From positions 1 to 39,439 of the forward strand of contig CAJUDA010000028.1 in the NCBI GenBank assembly GCA_910584875.1: 39,439 nucleotides of DNA, read 5' to 3'. Shown in pieces: positions 6,948 through 16,317 of the stretch. The DNA comes from an uncultured Eubacterium sp. (GTDB lineage Bacteria; Bacillota; Clostridia; Lachnospirales; Lachnospiraceae). The notes below the pieces were generated by a model. The model saw only the letters and a list, made by a program, of their open reading frames with translations. It did not search any database and was not told the DNA's origin. The translations under genes and the position numbers were made by a program. How positions within the stretch are numbered: position 1 is the stretch's first letter; each line of letters starts with the position of its first letter.

Positions 6948-7715
6948 TTAAACCAGCACCTTGGACAGGAATTCCTTTAACCTTGGATTTTCCGGGTTTG
7001 CAAAAAACTCCTGCGGCGGTTTCTCCTCCAGGATCTTTCCCTCATCAATGAAGAGAACCCGGTTTGCCACCTCTTTGGCAAAGCCCATTTCGTGAGTCAC
7101 GATGATCATCGTCATCCCATCATCCGCCAGGGATTTCATAAGATCCAGAACCTCACCTACCATCTCGGGATCCAGCGCACTGGTGGGCTCATCAAAAAGG
7201 ATCACATCTGGATTCATCGCAAGGGAGCGCACGATCGCTACACGCTGTTTCTGCCCGCCGGACAGGGTAGAGGGATAGACATCTGCCTTGTCCTCCAGTC
7301 CGATCCGCCTGAGGAGATCCATCGCCTGTGCCCGCGCCTCTTCTACAATAACCGCCCTGCTGACAGCTTCCTTTCCTTTTCTCCGATTCTCCTTGCGGCG
7401 CACATGAACCGGCGCCAGCATGATATTCTGGAGCACCGTCTTGTTGTTAAAAAGGTTGAAATGCTGGAACACCATCCCCATATGGCGGCGGTGTATATTG
7501 ATATCCACCCTGGGATCTGCTATATCGACACCGTTAAAGATGATCTGTCCCCCGGTTGGATCTTCCATACAGTTCAGACAGCGCAGAAAGGTACTTTTAC
7601 CAGAGCCTGACGGACCAACCACAACGACGATATCGCCTTTGTTTATCGTTACATTGATACCTTTCAGGACTTGATGATCCCCAAAGTGTTTTTCCAGATT
7701 AATTACGTCTATCAC
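6948..7715 (-). CDS. Polar amino acid ABC transporter ATP-binding protein (GlnQ type)
   Basis: A 255-residue ATPase. Walker A is GPSGSGKST, the Q-loop region is GMVFQHFNLFNNKTVLQNI, the signature is LSGGQKQRVAIVRSLA, Walker B is VILFDEPTSALDPE, and the H-loop is IIVTHEMGFAKEV. These are the marks of the HisP/GlnQ family. The start is a GTG at 7715, 17 bases inside the end of the permease gene, with GGAG about 11 bases upstream. A charged insert, RRKENRRKGKEAVSR, after the Q-loop region is longer than in the typical GlnQ. It is the last gene of the three-gene operon (binding protein, permease, ATPase). Confidence 0.92.
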   Translation of the reverse strand: MIDVINLEKHFGDHQVLKGINVTINKGDIVVVVGPSGSGKSTFLRCLNCMEDPTGGQIIFNGVDIADPRVDINIHRRHMGMVFQHFNLFNNKTVLQNIMLAPVHVRRKENRRKGKEAVSRAVIVEEARAQAMDLLRRIGLEDKADVYPSTLSGGQKQRVAIVRSLAMNPDVILFDEPTSALDPEMVGEVLDLMKSLADDGMTMIIVTHEMGFAKEVANRVLFIDEGKILEEKPPQEFFANPENPRLKEFLSKVLV

Positions 7716-8409
7716 TTTTTCTCAGGCTCCTTTCCATAATTTTGATCGCGAGGCTGATCAGCATTACGATCACGATGTAGATCACTGCCATAACCAGATA
7801 AGGAACCATAAATTCATAGCTGTTGCTGCCTATGTAGTTAAACGCTACATACAGATCCGCTGCCCCGACAAAGCTGACAACGGAGGTTTCCTTGATCAGG
7901 GCGATAAACTCATTGCCCAGTGTGGGAAGGATATTTTTGACCGCCTGTGGTATGACGATCTTTATCATCGTTGTGGAAAAGCTGAGTCCTACCGCACGTC
8001 CCGCTTCCATCTGTCCCTGATCCACGGAAAGAATGCCGCTCCGCATGATCTCCGATATATAGGCGCCGCTGTTGAGCCCGAACACCAGGCAGGAAATCTG
8101 CACCCCCGTCATCTTCACTCCCAGGATCGGGAGCAGCACATAATATCCTACCAGCAACTGTACGACCATCGGTGTACCGCGGAACAGACCGACATAGAAG
8201 GAACAAATGCCGTTGAGGATCCGCGGCAGCACTTTATATTTCGGGATCACCCGCACGGTGGCTATGAGGATGCCGATGAGAATACCGATCAGGAGACCAC
8301 TCACTGCTATGAGAAGTGTATTCCGCAGTCCTTCGATCACCCTCTGATATCCGTCCTGTGCGATAAATATCTCAATAAACTGATCTACTTTCTGTTCAAA
8401 ATTTCCCAT
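7699..8409 (-). CDS. Polar amino acid ABC transporter permease
   Basis: A 236-residue membrane protein of the HisM/GlnP family. It has about five membrane helices and the family loop VDQGQMEAGRAVGLSF then VIPQAVKNILPTLGNEF, which docks on the ATPase. LFRGTPMVVQLLVGYY is a conserved segment of these permeases. ATG 8409 has GAGGGG four to five bases upstream. Its 3' end overlaps the ATPase start by 17 bases and its 5' end is 15 bases from the binding-protein gene, so all three are co-transcribed. Confidence 0.92.
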   Translation of the reverse strand: MGNFEQKVDQFIEIFIAQDGYQRVIEGLRNTLLIAVSGLLIGILIGILIATVRVIPKYKVLPRILNGICSFYVGLFRGTPMVVQLLVGYYVLLPILGVKMTGVQISCLVFGLNSGAYISEIMRSGILSVDQGQMEAGRAVGLSFSTTMIKIVIPQAVKNILPTLGNEFIALIKETSVVSFVGAADLYVAFNYIGSNSYEFMVPYLVMAVIYIVIVMLISLAIKIMERSLRKSDRRN

Positions 8410-8424
8410 ATCGCCCCTCTGCTA

Positions 8425-9324
8425 TCACTGTATTTTGTTGATGGCGTCTGTGATACATTTTGCCGGAGCAGAGTCGATCACAACATAATCAATGTTTCCA
8501 TTGATCAGATCCTGTACGGCAAGAGAGCCGTTTTTGTATCCTGTCGTTGTTACATTAAATCCCTCAAATTCCATCTTTTCATCTCCCTCGCAGTAGAACT
8601 GTCCGGTTGTTCCGTTCTGGACTCCGATGGTGACGCTCTTGTCTTTGGTTTTCAATATCTTCTCAATGGATTCTGCATCCTTACAGCTGTCAAATTCTGT
8701 ACTGTCTCCTTTTACGATGATACGCTGGGAAGCATTGTAATAAGGATCGGTAAATGTCACATATTTTTTCCGGTCTTCCTTGATCGTCAGGCCTGCCATG
8801 GCGATATCGCTCTTATGCTGTCCGACAGAGAGGCAGACGGCGTCAAATTCCATGTTCTGGATCACCAGCTCTTTGCCAAGCTTTTCTGCAAAAGCTGCTG
8901 CCACCTCCATATCAATTCCCAGATAATCATTGCCTTTCATATATTCATACGGCTCAAAGGATGCGTTGGTCGCCACCAGAAGCTGGTCTTTGGACGAATC
9001 CAGCTTTGCTGATTTCACCGGCGTCGGCTCCCCATCACCAAAATATTTATTACAGATCACTTCAAATTTTCCGTTGTCTTTTATCTCTTTGATAAATTCA
9101 TTTGCCGCTTTCAACAGCTCCGGCTGATCTTTGTCCACGCCAAAGGCATAATCTTCCTTTGTCAGATCCACACCGATCACCTTCACTGCCTGTGATCCCT
9201 GGGCGGCACTTCCTGAACCGCTTCCTGAATTATTCGTCCCTGTACCATTATCGGAACCGCCGCAGCCGCATAAAGTAACTGCCATCATCATTACAGCAAG
9301 TCCCATTGCCAAAAATTTTTTCAT
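8425..9324 (-). CDS. Amino acid-binding lipoprotein, apparently circularly permuted
   Basis: A 299-residue SBP_bac_3-family binding protein with a lipoprotein signal (AVTLCGC) and a Gly/Ser-rich linker. The order of the mature part is odd. Right after the linker comes VKVIGVDLTKEDYAFGV, then ELLKAANEFIKEIKDNGKFE and NKYFGDGEP, which is the family's usual C-terminal segment. Only then follows the normal start (LLVATNASFEPYEY), lobe 1, lobe 2 (KSVTIGVQNGTTGQF) and the crossover DYVVIDSAPA. The protein ends at ITDAINKIQ, exactly where the missing C-terminal piece would attach. The fold should still close, giving a circular permutation. ATG 9324 has GGAGG eight to nine bases upstream. The ligand is probably a polar amino acid, by family and operon. 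Confidence 0.88.
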   Translation of the reverse strand: MKKFLAMGLAVMMMAVTLCGCGGSDNGTGTNNSGSGSGSAAQGSQAVKVIGVDLTKEDYAFGVDKDQPELLKAANEFIKEIKDNGKFEVICNKYFGDGEPTPVKSAKLDSSKDQLLVATNASFEPYEYMKGNDYLGIDMEVAAAFAEKLGKELVIQNMEFDAVCLSVGQHKSDIAMAGLTIKEDRKKYVTFTDPYYNASQRIIVKGDSTEFDSCKDAESIEKILKTKDKSVTIGVQNGTTGQFYCEGDEKMEFEGFNVTTTGYKNGSLAVQDLINGNIDYVVIDSAPAKCITDAINKIQ

Positions 9325-9391
9325 TCCTGATTTCCTCCATTCCAAAGAGACGGCGGATGCTCCGCTGTCATCTTGTCTTTTTAATCATGTT

Positions 9392-9451
9392 ATTTTATCA
9401 TATAATTGGGAAATGCGCAAGGTCATGATTTGAATAATGCACAATAGTGCA
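9392..9451 (-). promoter_or_regulatory. Promoter and palindrome of the amino acid ABC operon
   Basis: On the minus strand TTGCGC (9420-9415), a 17-base spacer and TAAAAT (9397-9392) form the promoter. A palindrome TGCAC-AATA-GTGCA (9438-9451) sits 17 bases upstream of the -35, a possible activator or repressor site. The rest of 9325-9522 holds no recognised feature, and no terminator is seen after the gene ending at 9523. Confidence 0.55.
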
Positions 9452-9522
9452 AAATAGATTTATTTATCAAATCCGTTTACTTTAGAGGCATTATTCCGGG
9501 AGATCAATTACTTTGTGAGCAG

Positions 9523-11511
9523 TTATTCCTCTTCTTCCAGACCTTGTACCTCTAATGCTCCCCACGGACATCCACTGGCGTTTCCCCTATAAATCACTAA
9601 CGGCACATCCTCAAATGCTCTTTTTCCAATTTTACTAATATAATCAGGAACATTTAAACCATATAGATTACTACATCCACAAAATAACATATCATCAATC
9701 TCTCGCAATTTTCTGGGAATATTTATTCGTTCTAACCTCTCGCAGTCTTCAAAAGCACTTGTTCCAATTGTTTCTATATTATCTGGAAGGGAAACATCCA
9801 CAAGACTGCTGCAACCGAAAAAGGCTCCCTCTCCTATATATTTCAGACTTTCAGGCAAATCAATATTTTTAAGGCTGATGCAGTTTTTAAAAGAATTTTC
9901 CTCAATTCTTGTTATACCATTCGGAATATCCACACTTATCAAATTATCGCACCCAGCGAATACACCTTCATCATATACACTGTCTCCTATTTGTTTTACA
10001 TTATCAGGAATAACAATATTTTTTATATCTGTACACCCCAAAAATGCTTCTCCTGCTATACTTTCCACATTATACGGAATACGGATAGTACCACTATTCT
10101 TTTTGCCATAACTAATCAATATCCCATTCAATATTACAAAATCATTCTCTTCTATTTGTTGTTCCAGCCATGGCGTTGACACAAATACCGAACTTCCTAT
10201 TGTTTTTACCCCGGCAGGAATATTAATTGAAGATAACGCTGATGCCAAAAATGCAGAACTTTCAATACTTTTCAAACTATCTGGAAGTTTCGCACTTTCC
10301 AGGTAATGACAATTTTGAAATGCACTACTGCCAATCTTTGTCACCCCATCAGGAATATTAATGCCTGTTAGTTCATTACACTCAAAAAAGGCGGAGGCTT
10401 CAATCTTTTTTACCCCTTTCGGAATTTCTATATCACCCTTCGTTTTTCTTCCATAGCTAATAAGAATCCCATTTATTATCACAAAATCTTTTTCTTTCCT
10501 TTCTTTTTCCAACCATGGAGTTTCTTCAAAAACACTTACATCAATACTTTCTACACTGGAAGGAATTGTAATATCTTTTAAGTTTCTACATCTACAAAAA
10601 GCATACCATTCAATGCTAGTCACTCCGACAGGTATTATAATACTTTTTAATCCATTACAACCGCTAAAAGCAAATCCCCCAATGCATTTGACCCCAGCAG
10701 GGATAATTGTTTTATCACCACCTTTTATTAACTTGTTTGAGGATGTTTCAATAATCGCATTACAATTCTTTCTGCTATCATATACTTTATTTTTAGGATC
10801 AACTATAATTGTGCTTAAATTACTGTATTCACCAAATGAATATTCATCTATATTTATAACGCTGGAAGAAATATAAATACCTCTCAAATTTTTACAGAAA
10901 TCAAATCTAATACCAGCTATTTTATTACTCAATATAAGCATGCCCGAAATACTCTCGGTTCCGCAATAAAGCATACCTTGATCATCTATTTCAAAAATCC
11001 CATTATCCTCATTGATTAATGTTTCCCAGCTTTTTTCCAGTTCCCCGGTGTCATAATTATAGAGTCCGGGTGTCGTATACTTTTTCCAGTCTATTGATGT
11101 TTTATCTGTATTCGTTTTCTCTCCCTCTGATCCCTTCTCCATCCCGTCAGAAGGTTTCGGTGTCTGTTTAACAGTTTTCTTTTTTGCATTTTTTACCGTT
11201 ACCTTGCACACATATTTTTTCTTTCCGACTTTCGCCTGTACCTTTGCCTTCCCCTTTTTTATCCCTGCAACTTTTACACTGGTTTTCTTTTTACTTTTCA
11301 GTTTCACAAACTTCTTTCCAGAAATAATCGTCCATTTAACCTTCTTTTTCGTATTTTGTACTTTTAAGGTCTTTGTTTTCTTTACTGTTACTGACAGCTT
11401 TCTGACATTTAGTTTCACTTTCTTCGCCGCCTGCAATCCATTTGCAGGAAGTATACCTAAAACAAGCGCAATCAATAGTGTTATTACAAACCTTTTGTAG
11501 TATTTCTTCAT
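9523..11511 (-). CDS. Exported BspA-type leucine-rich repeat protein with Lys-rich Ig-like domain
   Basis: A 662-residue secreted or surface protein. Residues 1-30 are a signal peptide ending near GLQAA. A lysine-rich Big_2-like domain of about 85 residues follows (VKWTIISGKKFVKLKSKKKT), then a Thr/Pro-rich linker, then LRR_5 repeats from about residue 170 to the end (units such as IPAGVKCIGGFAFSGCNGLK). Two repeat units carry the same insert, TPWLE plus a charged stretch plus NGILISYG, pointing to internal duplication. No LPXTG, SLH or choline-binding anchor is seen. BspA-like LRRs often mediate adhesion; that role is inferred. ATG 11511 has GGGAGG about nine bases upstream, supporting it over a longer frame. 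It lies 79 bases after a larger Ig-repeat gene on the same strand. Confidence 0.85.
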   Translation of the reverse strand: MKKYYKRFVITLLIALVLGILPANGLQAAKKVKLNVRKLSVTVKKTKTLKVQNTKKKVKWTIISGKKFVKLKSKKKTSVKVAGIKKGKAKVQAKVGKKKYVCKVTVKNAKKKTVKQTPKPSDGMEKGSEGEKTNTDKTSIDWKKYTTPGLYNYDTGELEKSWETLINEDNGIFEIDDQGMLYCGTESISGMLILSNKIAGIRFDFCKNLRGIYISSSVINIDEYSFGEYSNLSTIIVDPKNKVYDSRKNCNAIIETSSNKLIKGGDKTIIPAGVKCIGGFAFSGCNGLKSIIIPVGVTSIEWYAFCRCRNLKDITIPSSVESIDVSVFEETPWLEKERKEKDFVIINGILISYGRKTKGDIEIPKGVKKIEASAFFECNELTGINIPDGVTKIGSSAFQNCHYLESAKLPDSLKSIESSAFLASALSSINIPAGVKTIGSSVFVSTPWLEQQIEENDFVILNGILISYGKKNSGTIRIPYNVESIAGEAFLGCTDIKNIVIPDNVKQIGDSVYDEGVFAGCDNLISVDIPNGITRIEENSFKNCISLKNIDLPESLKYIGEGAFFGCSSLVDVSLPDNIETIGTSAFEDCERLERINIPRKLREIDDMLFCGCSNLYGLNVPDYISKIGKRAFEDVPLVIYRGNASGCPWGALEVQGLEEEE

Positions 11512-11545
11512 ATTTATATAGCCTCCCTCGTTTCTATTAACTTCA

Positions 11546-11576
11546 AAAACAGGAAGGGATAGCCCCCTCCTGTTTC
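11546..11576 (-). terminator. Terminator-like hairpin between the two surface-protein genes
   Basis: On the minus strand AAACAGGAGGGGG (from 11576) pairs with CCCTTCCTGTTT with few mismatches and is followed by TTTTTG. The 34 bases left before the LRR gene contain its ribosome site but no clear promoter, so this probably works as a partial terminator or attenuator inside an operon. Confidence 0.6.
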
Positions 11577-11590
11577 TGAAATTTAGCAAA

Positions 11591-14500
11591 TCAATTAGAT
11601 ACTGATGTCACTTCATTCTTCTTCGTAAGTATCAGCTTCACAACACCATGACGGTCTGCTGTGGCAACGGTATATTCTGTCACTACCTCATTTTCTTCAG
11701 CACCACTAACATACCGATGTGGATAATAGCCTAATTCTCCCTGCGCTCCATCAGCGCTTGTAAAACCATAAGACACTTTTCCATTTACAACCTTTTTCGT
11801 AAAATAGCAGGTGGTCTTATCAAGCACTGTGTTGCCTGCCGAAAACTTAAGCAAAATCATATGATTCCAAAGTTTCTGAGAGTCTGGCTTCATTATCAGT
11901 TCAGCCCCTGTAATTTTATCTGCGCTTCCGTCTACTCTTACATCTACAGGCGCTGAAGGTCCTTTTTCCGCGGTAATGCTGTCACAGATTAGATCATCTT
12001 CCAGACCTGCTATCTTTAAGACAGCATCCGCCCTCATACCATCCTCAAATGTCACCGTAAAATGCATTTCTCCTGCTGGATCCGTATCAGTATCATGCAA
12101 GGCAACAAATACATAAGAAACTTTAAGACCTTCACTTGTTTGTTTGTAATCAGACATCGAAATAAAATGATTCATGCCTACACTTATTTGAATATTATCC
12201 TTCTTCAACGTTTCTGTTTTAAGTGCAACGGATTTAATGCTCTTGTCAGAACATGGACTGTCTTGTGCAAACGGTATCGTAAAATACCCATCTCTCTCAA
12301 TGTCGTCATCGTTCCATGATGCCGGATCTTTATTGTAGAAAGTATTCTTAAAGCTCTCTTTCTTATCGCTAAACACTTCTTCGGTAATTTCCGTTGTTTC
12401 AAATGCCTCTACCATGGGAGATACTTCCGTCTTAAAGGTAATAATTTCATTTTGTGTCACATGCACTTTTATCTCTGCCGTTTTTGGCTGTGAGCCAGTA
12501 AAGCCGACAGGCGTAACTGTAACACGGGCAGGATCACTATTAATTTCAGCTGTTGCCACTTTTTTATTTGTAGAAATTGCTGTATATATTTTCTCTACCT
12601 TAATCCAGTCTCCATACTGATCCTTTGCCCAAATACGATACTCTGTCGGTTCCGTAATGGATACCGTTTTATCTTTTATACCAGGTGTATCATCATTCAC
12701 AGATTCGATCTCTGCTTCAACTATCTTATAGGTACCATCTTTTGCTACTGGCTTCTCGGAGCTGACGTTGATCGTACGCTCAGTAATCTTACCTGTCGGC
12801 ACATACTCAAGCTGCACAACGATGTGTCCCTTATTCTTTCCCTGTTCCATATAAGCTGTGATCTTGTCATCATCTCCAACTTTAGCACTCACACCTTCTG
12901 CGGATTTAATTGACCAGACCATCTCACCTTTCGCAAAAGAATTTTTTTGCAGAACGATCTCATTACTTTTAGCATCAAATGCATGATAATCAAAAGTCAT
13001 CGCTACCGACCTATCAGGATCATTTTCCAATTTAATATAATCTATTTCTGAAAGATTATATTGTTTCACAGGATTTGCATCTATTGTTACCATATCATCA
13101 ATTTCAATCCTGTCAATCATCTGACTTGCCTCTCCGACAACCTGTGTATAGGATGCCTGCTTCGTTGCAGATGTTAATCCAGTACCGTTATCTACATAAG
13201 CTGTAACCGTATAAGTTCCACTGTCCCTTATTACTGCAGAAGAAATCCATTCGCCTACAGAATCCGGAGATAATGAGATTGAATTATCAAGTGACACCGT
13301 ACCCCCATCTTTATCTCTATAGGAAAGTTTGATCGTTTCATTCCCACCAATCAATATTGGTTCTTTATATTGATCGACAACATGAATCTTATTTTCAACC
13401 TGGCATCCTTCAAGTACTGTAACAGACTCCTTTTCAAATCTCAATTCATTGATCTGGCGTTCTGGCTTTACAGCGATGCGGACCTCCTTACTCTCGCAGG
13501 CATGATTAGTAATGGTACTTTTGACCTGAATCATCAATTCTCTGATATCACCAGGATCTGTCAGACCGCCATCACGCCACTTAACCTGGATCGCCGTAAC
13601 CTCATCTGTCCCACTTGCAGCGCTATATTCTACTTCTTTTCCATCTCCTTTACAATGAACAAGATCAATTTTTGAGTTCCCATCGATAATTGCTTTATTT
13701 AGCCAATTCTCTATTTCACTCGTTGTAATTTTATACTTGTTTCCATATTGATCTTTGGCGTTCAATGGGATATACACTGCATTTCCATCTTTTTTGATCA
13801 GACCTTCATAGGTCTTGTTTGCAAATTGCGGCTCGCCTAATACAAGTTCTTCGATATATGCCTTTGATGCCACCTTAACTTTTACAGACTGCACAATACT
13901 GTTATTATATATCAGCTTAATTGTTGCCTCGCCTGTGCCCTCACTCTTTCCCCTTACGGACAAAACACCTTTTTCCACCTTGATATTATCAACCTGGGAA
14001 CTACTGCCTGACTCTGCCTCCGCCCTCACAGAACTTAGTGCAGTTTCAGCAATTTCCGTAATATTTTCACCATAACGGTTGAGAAGCCTGTAAGTTGTTG
14101 TCCCTTCAGACCCTTCGGGAACAGCCTTTACAAAAGGATCAATTTGGATCGAATCAACCACCGGAAGCGGCGATGACTGATACAGCACAGGATCAGACTC
14201 TACTCTTCCTGATTTATCATCTTCATAATAAACAGTAAACGTGATCGGATCGGAAAGACCATCATTTTCTGCCGTAATCTGAACACTGATGGAACCATCT
14301 TCATTGTCTATGAATTTAACCTGTTTTTCATTATTAATGCCAGTTTTAATACGCTTCTTACTATCTGTATCTGCTGACCATTGCAGATCTTTAGCTGTAA
14401 TCCCGGTACCGACCGGATCCAATGTGATTTTTGCCTCGCTCGGACGATTGTTAAAACAGCCTTCTTCTGGCAGATTTTCAACAGTAATCCCCGTCAGTGC

Positions 14501-16207
14501 TGTCGGATGGATCGTCACCTGGATATCCATGCGCTGGCTGTCATCGGATACGAGATACGCTGTGATGGATGCCGTCCCGCCCTTCAGGGCTTTGACCCTC
14601 ACCTCTGTATCTGAATCTGCGATATTCGTGGTTTTGCTGTTAGATCCCTCGCTGTCTGCAAACTCTACCACATCACTGTCGCTGTCGATCACATAGACCA
14701 CACCTGCTTTTTCTGCCTGCAGACCAAATTTGTCAAGAAGTTCTGCCTTCAGCACAAACTCATTGTCTGCTGCTGTTTTTGTAAGGGTAAACTCAGGACT
14801 TTCCTCGCTGCCTTCCATTTTCATCTTAGCAGAGGACACCGCAACCCTGCCGATCTTCGCCGCCCTGCCGGCGTCGCTGCCGTCTACAAGTACCGTCTCT
14901 AATTCAGCGTTGAGTTTGGGGCTGGTACTGCTCAATGTGATCAGAATCTTCTTACCCTCTGCCAGCATGCTGACAGCCCCGGAGATTACAACACACTTTT
15001 TCTGCTGGTCAAGGCTGGCATCCAGCGGCATACCGCTTTCTGTCATTGCAGAAGCCTTCAGTCCGGTGATGCTGCTGCCTGTCATTTCTTCTCCATACTG
15101 ATCCAGTACCGCATAATATACTGTCACCTTACTCTGTCCCTGCGGTACCTCGTCTGTCCTGCAGATAAATTCTTTTGCAGCGCTGGCTTTCTTTACTACA
15201 ATTACCTTATTACTCTGGAGTTCATTTTTTACATGATCTGTCAGTCCGTCGACCTGGAGCTCATATTTGCCGGCAGACAGGGCATGGTCACTGGTGAGTA
15301 CCAGACTTTTCCCATTTCCCGCCAGTTCCGGCTCCATCTCCACTGTCTCTTCTCCATCATCAGAAGTCACGATTACCTCCGGTGTTCCTTCTACCTTCTC
15401 ATCAAAATATACTGTGATGGTTTTATAATCCGTAATCACGGCTCCTTCTATCGACGGAGCTGTGGTATCTACTGTTACGACACAGGGCTCAGATTCAACA
15501 GTTCCTACCGAAGCACGGATATTTGCCGTACCTTCCTTTTTTGCTGTGACAACCCCTTTTGCGCTGACCTGGGCTACCTTTTCGTCATCACTCTTCCATG
15601 TGAAGGCAGCTTCTTTCAGCTCCACACCTTTTTTGTCAAAGGCAGTAGCAGTCAGGGTTTCTGTATTTTTGCCATTTTCTGTATCATTAAAGAAAAGCTC
15701 CCCTTCGTCCAGTTCTACTTTTGACACAGTCTGCAATAAAGGCGTTTGCGTTGGCTTGGGAGTTTTTTTCGGTTTTTTGACAGATGCCTTTTTGGACGTG
15801 ATCTTGCATTTCAGTTTCAATGTACGCACCATCCACATACCCTTTGGCACATACCGGATCGTCGCCGTAACGGTCGCCGTTCCCTTTTTCTTCGCCGTCA
15901 GCTTTACGGAAGTTTTTTTCTTTTTACTGATGGACACCACACTTTTTTTACTTGTCTTCCATGTCGTCTTTGAAATCTTCTTTACCTTATTTTTCTTGAC
16001 TTTTAAGGTATATGTCTGTTTCCCTTTCTTATTGTAATACAATGTCTTTTTCTTTACTGCAAGTGCGGGCTTCGTTTTTACCGCCGCTTTCGCAGGTGGA
16101 GCTATCGTAAGCACGGACAGGCTTAATGCGACAGCCACAAGAAATGCCATGCCTCTCTTTGCCATCCGGGACGCTTTCCTTCTCGTTCTCTTCATCTTTC
16201 TTATCAT
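11591..16207 (-). CDS. Large exported multi-Ig-domain protein
   Basis: A 1538-residue secreted protein. The signal peptide ends near PPAKAA at about residue 42. A lysine-rich Ig-like module follows to about 140 (SKKKKTSVKLTAKKKGTATV), then a Lys/Pro/Thr linker (KKPKKTPKPTQTP). A Big_2 domain comes next (WKSDDEKVAQVSAKGVVTAK), then an SbsA-like Ig module (APSIEGAVITDYKTITVYF). The rest is a long series of divergent Ig-like units marked by recurring D-Q-Y-G-type motifs (LDQYGEEM, LLNRYGEN, KDQYGNKY, VVDQYKEP, KDQYGDWI). No sortase, SLH or repeat anchor is visible. Function unknown; stalk or adhesin is inferred. ATG 16207 (AGAGGAAAGG upstream) is preferred to the GTG at 16231. It shares its N-terminal module style with the next gene. 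Confidence 0.85.
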   Translation of the reverse strand: MIRKMKRTRRKASRMAKRGMAFLVAVALSLSVLTIAPPAKAAVKTKPALAVKKKTLYYNKKGKQTYTLKVKKNKVKKISKTTWKTSKKSVVSISKKKKTSVKLTAKKKGTATVTATIRYVPKGMWMVRTLKLKCKITSKKASVKKPKKTPKPTQTPLLQTVSKVELDEGELFFNDTENGKNTETLTATAFDKKGVELKEAAFTWKSDDEKVAQVSAKGVVTAKKEGTANIRASVGTVESEPCVVTVDTTAPSIEGAVITDYKTITVYFDEKVEGTPEVIVTSDDGEETVEMEPELAGNGKSLVLTSDHALSAGKYELQVDGLTDHVKNELQSNKVIVVKKASAAKEFICRTDEVPQGQSKVTVYYAVLDQYGEEMTGSSITGLKASAMTESGMPLDASLDQQKKCVVISGAVSMLAEGKKILITLSSTSPKLNAELETVLVDGSDAGRAAKIGRVAVSSAKMKMEGSEESPEFTLTKTAADNEFVLKAELLDKFGLQAEKAGVVYVIDSDSDVVEFADSEGSNSKTTNIADSDTEVRVKALKGGTASITAYLVSDDSQRMDIQVTIHPTALTGITVENLPEEGCFNNRPSEAKITLDPVGTGITAKDLQWSADTDSKKRIKTGINNEKQVKFIDNEDGSISVQITAENDGLSDPITFTVYYEDDKSGRVESDPVLYQSSPLPVVDSIQIDPFVKAVPEGSEGTTTYRLLNRYGENITEIAETALSSVRAEAESGSSSQVDNIKVEKGVLSVRGKSEGTGEATIKLIYNNSIVQSVKVKVASKAYIEELVLGEPQFANKTYEGLIKKDGNAVYIPLNAKDQYGNKYKITTSEIENWLNKAIIDGNSKIDLVHCKGDGKEVEYSAASGTDEVTAIQVKWRDGGLTDPGDIRELMIQVKSTITNHACESKEVRIAVKPERQINELRFEKESVTVLEGCQVENKIHVVDQYKEPILIGGNETIKLSYRDKDGGTVSLDNSISLSPDSVGEWISSAVIRDSGTYTVTAYVDNGTGLTSATKQASYTQVVGEASQMIDRIEIDDMVTIDANPVKQYNLSEIDYIKLENDPDRSVAMTFDYHAFDAKSNEIVLQKNSFAKGEMVWSIKSAEGVSAKVGDDDKITAYMEQGKNKGHIVVQLEYVPTGKITERTINVSSEKPVAKDGTYKIVEAEIESVNDDTPGIKDKTVSITEPTEYRIWAKDQYGDWIKVEKIYTAISTNKKVATAEINSDPARVTVTPVGFTGSQPKTAEIKVHVTQNEIITFKTEVSPMVEAFETTEITEEVFSDKKESFKNTFYNKDPASWNDDDIERDGYFTIPFAQDSPCSDKSIKSVALKTETLKKDNIQISVGMNHFISMSDYKQTSEGLKVSYVFVALHDTDTDPAGEMHFTVTFEDGMRADAVLKIAGLEDDLICDSITAEKGPSAPVDVRVDGSADKITGAELIMKPDSQKLWNHMILLKFSAGNTVLDKTTCYFTKKVVNGKVSYGFTSADGAQGELGYYPHRYVSGAEENEVVTEYTVATADRHGVVKLILTKKNEVTSVSN

Positions 16208-16243
16208 CCTTTCCTCTGATTCTATCCCCACTCTACTCTTTTT

Positions 16244-16272
16244 AGAATAACTTCCATTTTTTTCTATTTCAA
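16244..16272 (-). promoter_or_regulatory. Promoter of the surface-protein genes
   Basis: On the minus strand TTGAAA (16272-16267), a 17-base spacer and TATTCT (16249-16244) lie 36 bases before the ATG of the large Ig protein. Confidence 0.6.
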
Positions 16273-16287
16273 TATGTGCGCCCCAGT

Positions 16288-16314
16288 GTGCAGCACTATT
16301 TTATAGCGGTGCAC
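16288..16314 (-). terminator. Hairpin after the XRE regulator gene
   Basis: Immediately after the stop at 16318, GTGCA pairs with TGCAC and the stem continues through GCTAT/ATAGT with one mismatch and one wobble around an AAA loop. No T-run follows, so termination is uncertain. Confidence 0.4.
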
Positions 16315-16317
16315 AAA

